This document shows positions 58,910 through 64,000 of a DNA stretch of 64,000 nucleotides, piece by piece. Source of the stretch: Silene conica (taxonomy: Eukaryota; Streptophyta; Magnoliopsida; Caryophyllales; Caryophyllaceae); assembly GCA_029255685.2 (NCBI GenBank), contig CM055311.2, positions 9,607,031-9,671,030 of the forward strand, written 5' to 3'. The notes beneath the pieces were generated by a model. That model did not search any database. It saw nothing but the letters and a program-made list of their open reading frames with translations, and had not been told where the DNA came from. A program made the position numbers and the translations under genes. Each line of letters starts with the position of its first letter. Positions within the stretch are counted from its first letter, which is position 1.

Positions 58910-59478
58910 TAAAGCGTTGTCTTGAGCTCAACCTTGTTCTTCCTTCGTGTCTCTCACTGAAATTTCCTCCCTTTAACCGCTTCCTTTTCTGCTCTTTGAG
59001 ACTTCTTTGGAATTTCCTTCCTTTTTAGTGGTTGTAAACCTCTTTCATTTTACAAATTTTTTTCGTTCAAAGGTTTAAAAGATCTAAAAAAGGTGATTTT
59101 AGAAAACCTGGTTTTAAGAAGTTGGATAATTTTACAACTTTAATGGATTTCAGCGTTGGTTTGCCATTTGAACTCGTTATTGGAGACGTCTGATAACCTG
59201 TACTATGCCTATCAACACCGGATCGATCTAAATTTTGAAACCTTTCATTGATTTTCACCTTGGTTTTGCCTTCGGATTAGAATGTCAGGTTCTTGAATGC
59301 GCAACGAGAACCCCAACGTTCCTTGATGGAGGCTGGATTATGGTTTCTAGTTCTGAAATTTTGGGAAGAAATCTAAGTTTTTGTATATCAAGGTTTCTGT
59401 GAAAGTTTTAGTTGATAATGTTGTCCTTGTAACTGCTTTCAAGTTTCGAGGACGAAACTTTTTGAAAGATGGGGTGAT
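58910..59478 (+). other. 3' untranslated part and polypurine tract of the gag-only Gypsy element
   Basis: T-rich sequence without coding content. It contains GTTTCGAGGACGAAACTTT (about 59444), the conserved segment that precedes the 3' LTR in Tekay/Del-type chromoviruses, then the tract GAAAGATGGGGTGA just before the LTR. Confidence 0.75.
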
Positions 59479-62186
59479 TGTAACATCCCGTATTTTTATA
59501 AAAGTAATTTTAATAATTTAAAAGTAGTTTTCGGAATTTAATAATATTTTAATTATAATTCGTAAATTTTATTTTAAGAAATGTTGTTAAGTTCGTCTTA
59601 AGTTTAATTAATCTAAAGATATCGTGTTTCTAGGCTTTCCCGTTTACATTTAATTCCCGAACCGCTTAAGTGAAACCCGTCTAAAGCTTAACTTAAAGCT
59701 AATTGTGAAAGGAACCTTCCTCCTCATTTCTTAATATTCATAAACCCCTTTCTCAAGAAACAAAATATCAGACATTCCATTTCTCATATTTCTCACATCT
59801 CCATCTTGACAAAATTCAACCTTGTGGATTCGTTACAACTCCGATTGACGTAAGGTTTTCACCTACGCTTTCCTCTCTTCATTTCCGTTCTTTCTATCTC
59901 TTTCAATTTCCGTTTCGTCAAAGTTGATTTTGGGGCTGTTTTGAGGTTTACTCGAAATTACCCTCAAATAACCCGTTTTTGTTGTTCGTAGGTGTCGACT
60001 TGGACGACCCGGACAAGGACTCGTACATTTTTCAAGACTAGAAGTGAAGAATCGCTCTTTAAGGTGACGATAATGAGAAACTCGGCCTTTTGTCTAATAT
60101 TAGCACTTTACATGATTTTAGTATGTTTAGTTACTAGGAACATGTTTAGGTTATGTGGATTGTGGTTGTGATGCTGTAAATTAGTTAGTACTATGCTAGG
60201 GTTTGATGATTATATGTTTCTCACATGATTTAATGATTATTGATAATGGGTAATGTGTTTGAGTGAAAAAGATGAATGTTTGTATTAGGTTTATGAATGT
60301 GTTTGCTAATTCATGAAAATGATTAAAGGATGAAGTAGGAGTACTTGTATATGCTGTTTATTGTGATTTTAGAAGTGTATGCAAAGTATAGAAGTAGTCC
60401 TATGAAGTTTGATTGAGTTCTTGAATGTCGAAATGCGCGATTTTGGTACAGGGGTCCCCAGCCGGTCTGAGGCCGGCGGCCGGTGGACCGGCTGAGAGCC
60501 CATTTGGTGTTTGTTGTTTATATTGTTGTTTTGTGTAAAATTGGGAAGAAAGGGTCCCCAGCCGGTGGACCGGCAGCCGGCCGGCCAGCTGGGAGACCTT
60601 ATTGTTGTTTTTGTTGGTTTCGTAAGAGTTGGGAAAAAGGGTTCCCAGCCGGTGGACCGGCAGCCGGCCGACCGGCTGGGAGTACCTCCTAGGTTTTTTG
60701 TTTGTTTTGAGCATGAGAGATTGGGTCTCTCAGCCGGCCAACCGGCAGCCTGTGGCTGACCCGCTGAGAGCCCCTGATCGAATTGTTCTGTTTATAACTT
60801 GTGTTTCGCATGTCGGATTTGATTGATTCTTTTTCGTATGTTTCGTATGCTTGTTTGATGTCCCAAGAAATTGGGCGGCACTTATGTCGGGTTCGGTAAT
60901 GGATTTGAGGATGAAAGACCCCCCGGCCGGGCAACCGGAAGGGAAACCGACTCTCGCCTCAAATTAGTTACCGAAATCGGCTAAGTGTTACATGGATGTT
61001 TAGAGATGAGATATATAAGAAATGATGGTCATTCGAGTTTGAGTTGTTGTACATCTTAGAGATGACATTTGTAATTGGTGTAACCTGCTGTGCGCTGCTA
61101 TAGTACTCGAGTTCTCACCTGATTGCATTGTGTAGCTGGTTGGCCGTAGTGACTTGGTTCTCACGGTCAGGTTTTAGATTGTCTGCCCGCCTTCGGGCAT
61201 ATCTCGTTCCTAGCTAGTTCGGGTCTTGGGGGTGCCTTGTGCACTTGTCGAATCGGGGATCGTAATCCGTTTGCGCTCCGAGAGTCTGGCCAGGTTTAGA
61301 CTAGGACAGTCTTTTGACGTCGTCCTACCAGGGGGTTGTATAGTCTGAGATTGGGAAGGTCGTGGTATATAGACGAGTCGGTTGTCGGCCTGCTCATAGT
61401 AGTAGGAGTCGAGTCACTTGGATGACCTATCCCTTGTTTGTAGAGTCACTTGGTTGGCCTATAGTTGTAAGAGTCGAGTCACTAGGTGGCCTATCTCTTG
61501 TTGATATAATTGGATGTTGAGCATGCTTTAGTTTGTGTATAAGAATGTGTTATACTTGGTTATCTTAGTATTGCTCGTCCAAGGCATTGAACGAATCTTA
61601 GTCTAGTTTCGTAAATGGTTTGAATTGAAAGACCCCTCGGCCGGGCAACCGGAAGCTAGGGAAACCGGCTCTCCCTCCAAATAGTTTCCGAAGTTGGTTG
61701 AGAGCCTTTTCATAGTATGGCATGATGTTATGAAAGATGAGATATTGTTGTAAATGCTTCACATGTTATAAATGTCGGAGTATGTTGGATGTTTTACGTG
61801 TTACTTGTTATTGACAATAGGTGGCTATGAGCACTCTAGTCACTCCCCACTGACTGTGGCGCACATGTTGTATGTGTGTAGGTTCATGAGGCTGTTCTGC
61901 GGGGGTTACGTTGAGGCTAGCGAGCGATGATCCTTCATCGTTGACTTTTACATTTCGTTAGCTAGACCTTAGACTTACGTTTCAGTATTTTGTGCCTGTA
62001 GGGATATGTTATCCCGGGCTGTTTTGTATCGCACTTATATACTTATTTATGTTTCTTTTCTTCCGCATGTTTTTATATTGTTAAGACACCTCGCATGTTT
62101 TCTTATCATGTCAAAAGTTTTAAATTCCGCTACATTTTTGGCATGTTTTGTATGTTTACTTTTACGCTTTCGCTAGGGGTTTTACA
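59479..62186 (+). repeat. 3' LTR of the gag-only Gypsy element
   Basis: A near-identical copy of 54951-57652, ending CGCTAGGGGTTTTACA. Confidence 0.93.
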
Positions 62187-62884
62187 GATAGTGTTTTATT
62201 GTGTAATTAAGACACAAAAACACTCCTTAAACACCAACCCCAAACCGTCACACTTAAGATAAAATGGACACCCATTTTATAATTTTTATTTTGTACAATT
62301 GCATAATCATGTGTGACATACATTATGTCACAATGATGAAAACAATTGTTTTAATTTAAAATGCATATTTATCAAATAAATATCATTTATAAATTAAATA
62401 AATCATATTTAACAATTTGACAAGTATTTAATAATTACTAATATATAAAATGGTCATTTCAATAATCGTCAATACGATTTACAACACTTGTAATAATAGT
62501 CAACCCGATTCATTCTAATTTCGATATTTCATAAGCATCGAATAATGTTTGACAATTGACACGTTTCAATTTCAAACATAAATCTTACATTAAGATTTAA
62601 CCTCTGATTTCTCGATATTCGAATTTAAGGAATCTGATCAACTCGTATCAATATACACTTGATCAGTTTATCAATTAATGGGATTTGTCCTATAGGTGTG
62701 ACCTAAAAGGATCAACTGACCACCACCGTCATACGACAGTAATGTCACATTCTAGCTAGCCAATCATTACCGATTAATGTTGGTCAGTTGATTATATAAT
62801 TTCGAATCATCCCTTGCGCATTCTCGTCATGAGATTTAATTATGTGATCGCACTATTGTTGAGGACACATTTCCCAACAACAGA

Positions 62885-63204
62885 TGCATAAGCCGTTCAG
62901 AACAGCACCATGAAGCCCTGATCATCACTCTAAACATTGGCAATTGTGAGGTCAGGAAGGTCATGGTAGATACAGGAAGCTCTGTCAACCTGCTGATGTT
63001 GGATGCCCTGAAAGCATGGGATTTGACGAGAAGGACCTGACAAAGAAAGTTATTCCCCTGGTTGGATTCAGCGGAGAAACAACACATACCCTAGGGGAAA
63101 TCACCATCCCAACCTACGCCGGAGGGTTGAACAAACAGGTAAGGTACTTAGTTATTGATGGTCCATCTACTTACAATGTTATCCTTGGGTTTCATGCATT
63201 AAAC
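62885..63204 (+). pseudogene. Tat-like Gypsy protease remnant
   Basis: Continuation of the Tat-like element after the Copia insertion. It encodes an aspartic protease signature (VMVDTGSSVNLLMLDAL, with the D-T-G triad) and later VIDGPSTYNVILGFHALN, the end of the Tat-type protease domain. It stops at 63204, where unrelated AT-rich sequence begins. A fossil with about one or two interruptions. Confidence 0.75.
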
Positions 63205-64000
63205 TGATGTCACATACATATTACCTCTAACAAAAGTTCTATTCTCCATTACCTCGATGAAGAGAGCTCAAACAGTTTAAGAATAAAACACATACATCTC
63301 AACATGGGCGTACCTCATCTTAACTCAATGCTACACAGTTTAAGCTATTACCTTAACTTCCTCATGTTTCTAACACAAATGTAACAAATGCATTTAAACA
63401 ATCACATATGTCCTACGTCATAGTCATTCGATCTTTTCAATTCCCATGTCAAAACTATTGTTAGGTCATTATCTGATGCATTCATAGTAAGGCTCTATAA
63501 CATATAAAGTTATCACTATTTGTCTGTATATATATTATTATGTAAGCATAAATTATACTTAACATAAGGTAAGCAACTGATATCTTCCAAAAAAATTAGA
63601 CTCATTCATATCAATACATATTCGTTATGACTTGTAGATAGATCTCATATGTCACACATAACTTGACAACTAGACAAAAATCCATTTCAAGCACAAGTAT
63701 TATACACGTCATGATTATCACCATGCTTAAGCAAGATAAACAACAAAAATGATTTAACATGTCGTCAGGTATGCCGTTCTAGTCATGGAATTCATAAACT
63801 AAATTATCTTATATATAGGTCGAAACTAAACGTAAATTATTCATAGAATCATGTATTTTACATATCGACCATATTAGACATGTACTCGTATACCAAATAC
63901 CGTATCGCATAGGAGTCAGCTACTTACAACATCTTAATACATTTTACACAATTGTCATATGCATCATAATTACTACGAGTAACTTATTAATATATTCCCT
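63205..64000. other. AT-rich sequence interrupting the Gypsy element, unidentified
   Basis: Starts TGATGTCACATACATATTAC directly where Gypsy protease coding ends mid-domain, so it is probably another insertion (an LTR would fit the TG start). No gene, primer site or repeat partner is inside the window. Confidence 0.4.

Larger units (their letters stand above)
54951..62186 (+). mobile_element. Gag-only Ty3/Gypsy element (TR-GAG type), Tekay-like
   Basis: LTRs 54951-57652 (2,702 bp) and 59479-62186 (2,708 bp) enclose a 1.8-kb interior. A perfect TSD GATAG lies at 54946-54950 and 62187-62191, and the uninterrupted target is seen in the sister Copia LTR near 47535. The primer site, one gag gene and a polypurine tract are present. 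Protease, reverse transcriptase, RNase H and integrase are absent. This fits the published class of terminal-repeat retrotransposons with a GAG domain (TR-GAG), non-autonomous elements thought to use enzymes of relatives. I counted about 40 differences between the LTRs (about 1.5%), which gives an age near 0.5-1 million years at common plant rates. The structure looks whole for its class. It is the youngest large layer in this nest. Confidence 0.93.
44618..62879 (-). mobile_element. Ty1/Copia element D, gag-only, with three further insertions in its LTRs
   Basis: Minus-strand Copia element with two LTRs: 44618-48226 (3' LTR) and 54086-62879 (5' LTR), each about 1.24-1.25 kb once later insertions are set aside. 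A 5-bp TSD ACAGA lies at 44613-44617 and 62880-62884. The interior (48227-54085, 5.86 kb) has a tRNA-Met primer site, a leader of about 2.4 kb, one gag region and a 2.4-kb 3' region. No protease, integrase or reverse transcriptase is seen. By eye roughly 45 differences separate the two LTRs (about 3.6%), so it is some 1-3 million years old at common plant rates. It inserted into the protease region of the Tat-like Gypsy element. Confidence 0.9.
54086..62879 (-). repeat. 5' LTR of Copia element D, enlarged by a MITE and a Gypsy element
   Basis: The same LTR as 44618-48226, from TGTTAGGTTCATGTCATAC to TTTCCCAACA. Removing 54150-54447 and 54951-62191 on paper leaves about 1.25 kb, matching the other copy. 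It is cut by two separate insertions, each with clean target duplications. Confidence 0.9.
41856..63204 (+). mobile_element. Tat/Retand-like Ty3/Gypsy element, worn, split by two insertions, runs off or is cut on the right
   Basis: The interior of an old Gypsy element: primer site 41859-41875, gag from 41923, then protease, which resumes at 62885-63204. It is interrupted by the TRIM (43924-44475) and by the Copia element (44618-62879), each with target duplications in the Gypsy sequence. The 5-bp TSD ACAGA shows that bases 44617 and 62885 were once adjacent. Polymerase is not in the window. It has several interruptions besides the insertions and is the oldest layer of this nest. Confidence 0.8.

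Noticed and set aside
55830-60934. Gly/Pro-rich frames in both LTRs of the gag-only Gypsy element
   Set aside because: They read the CCGGC repeat array in an LTR and occur in several frames at once; not genes.

Overview
This is plant nuclear DNA, almost certainly from a eudicot. It carries one intact single-copy-type host gene, a PYR1/PYL1-clade abscisic acid receptor (27281-27988). The rest is mostly transposable elements of classic plant families: Copia and Gypsy LTR elements primed by initiator tRNA-Met, an L1-type LINE with a plant RNase H domain, CACTA elements, hAT, Tourist and Stowaway MITEs, and a TRIM. Repeat style (CACTA ends with ACATCGG subterminal repeats, LTRs with ACTCGGTCGAGT palindromes) suggests Caryophyllales, but that is a guess.

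Layout. (1) 1-15553 is a nest: a 4.9-kb CACTA transposon (692-5610, TSD TTT) lies in the leader of a minus-strand Copia element (to 8393). That element sits in the pol gene of a plus-strand Copia element whose 3' LTR is 12458-13398, and this in turn lies in older Copia-like DNA. The CACTA element carries pieces that resemble host genes: an HhH-GPD DNA glycosylase exon, a branched-chain aminotransferase exon and unidentified exons. (2) 16012-18920 holds MITEs, a CACTA-like remnant and a solo Copia LTR. (3) 19873-24774 is a Gypsy element, perhaps CRM-like, with gag and protease but no recognisable polymerase; one LTR carries a MULE-like insert. (4) 24775-32064 is the gene-bearing island: the ABA receptor gene with MITEs on both sides. 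(5) 32081-37668 is a full-length L1 LINE with a perfect 16-bp target duplication, one frameshift in each ORF and an ATGA overlap between ORF1 and ORF2. (6) 38490-41380 holds MITEs and LTR/TRIM fragments.

(7) 41381-63204 is the deepest nest. A worn Tat/Retand-like Gypsy element carries a 552-bp TRIM and a minus-strand Copia element (44618-62879, TSD ACAGA). The left LTR of that Copia element carries a 2.36-kb solo LTR (TSD ATAGA). Its right LTR carries a Tourist-like MITE (TSD TAA) and a 7.2-kb Gypsy element (54951-62186, TSD GATAG) made of two 2.7-kb LTRs around a gag gene.

The main theme is non-autonomous elements that keep gag but lack pol. There are three independent cases (CRM-like Gypsy, Copia, Tekay-like Gypsy), plus a TRIM with no genes. 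All must have relied on enzymes from elsewhere. LTR comparison by eye gives an order that agrees with the nesting: about 3.6% between the host Copia LTRs, about 1.5% between the LTRs of the Gypsy element inside it, and about 0.5% for the TRIM. I found no tRNA, rRNA or CRISPR feature.
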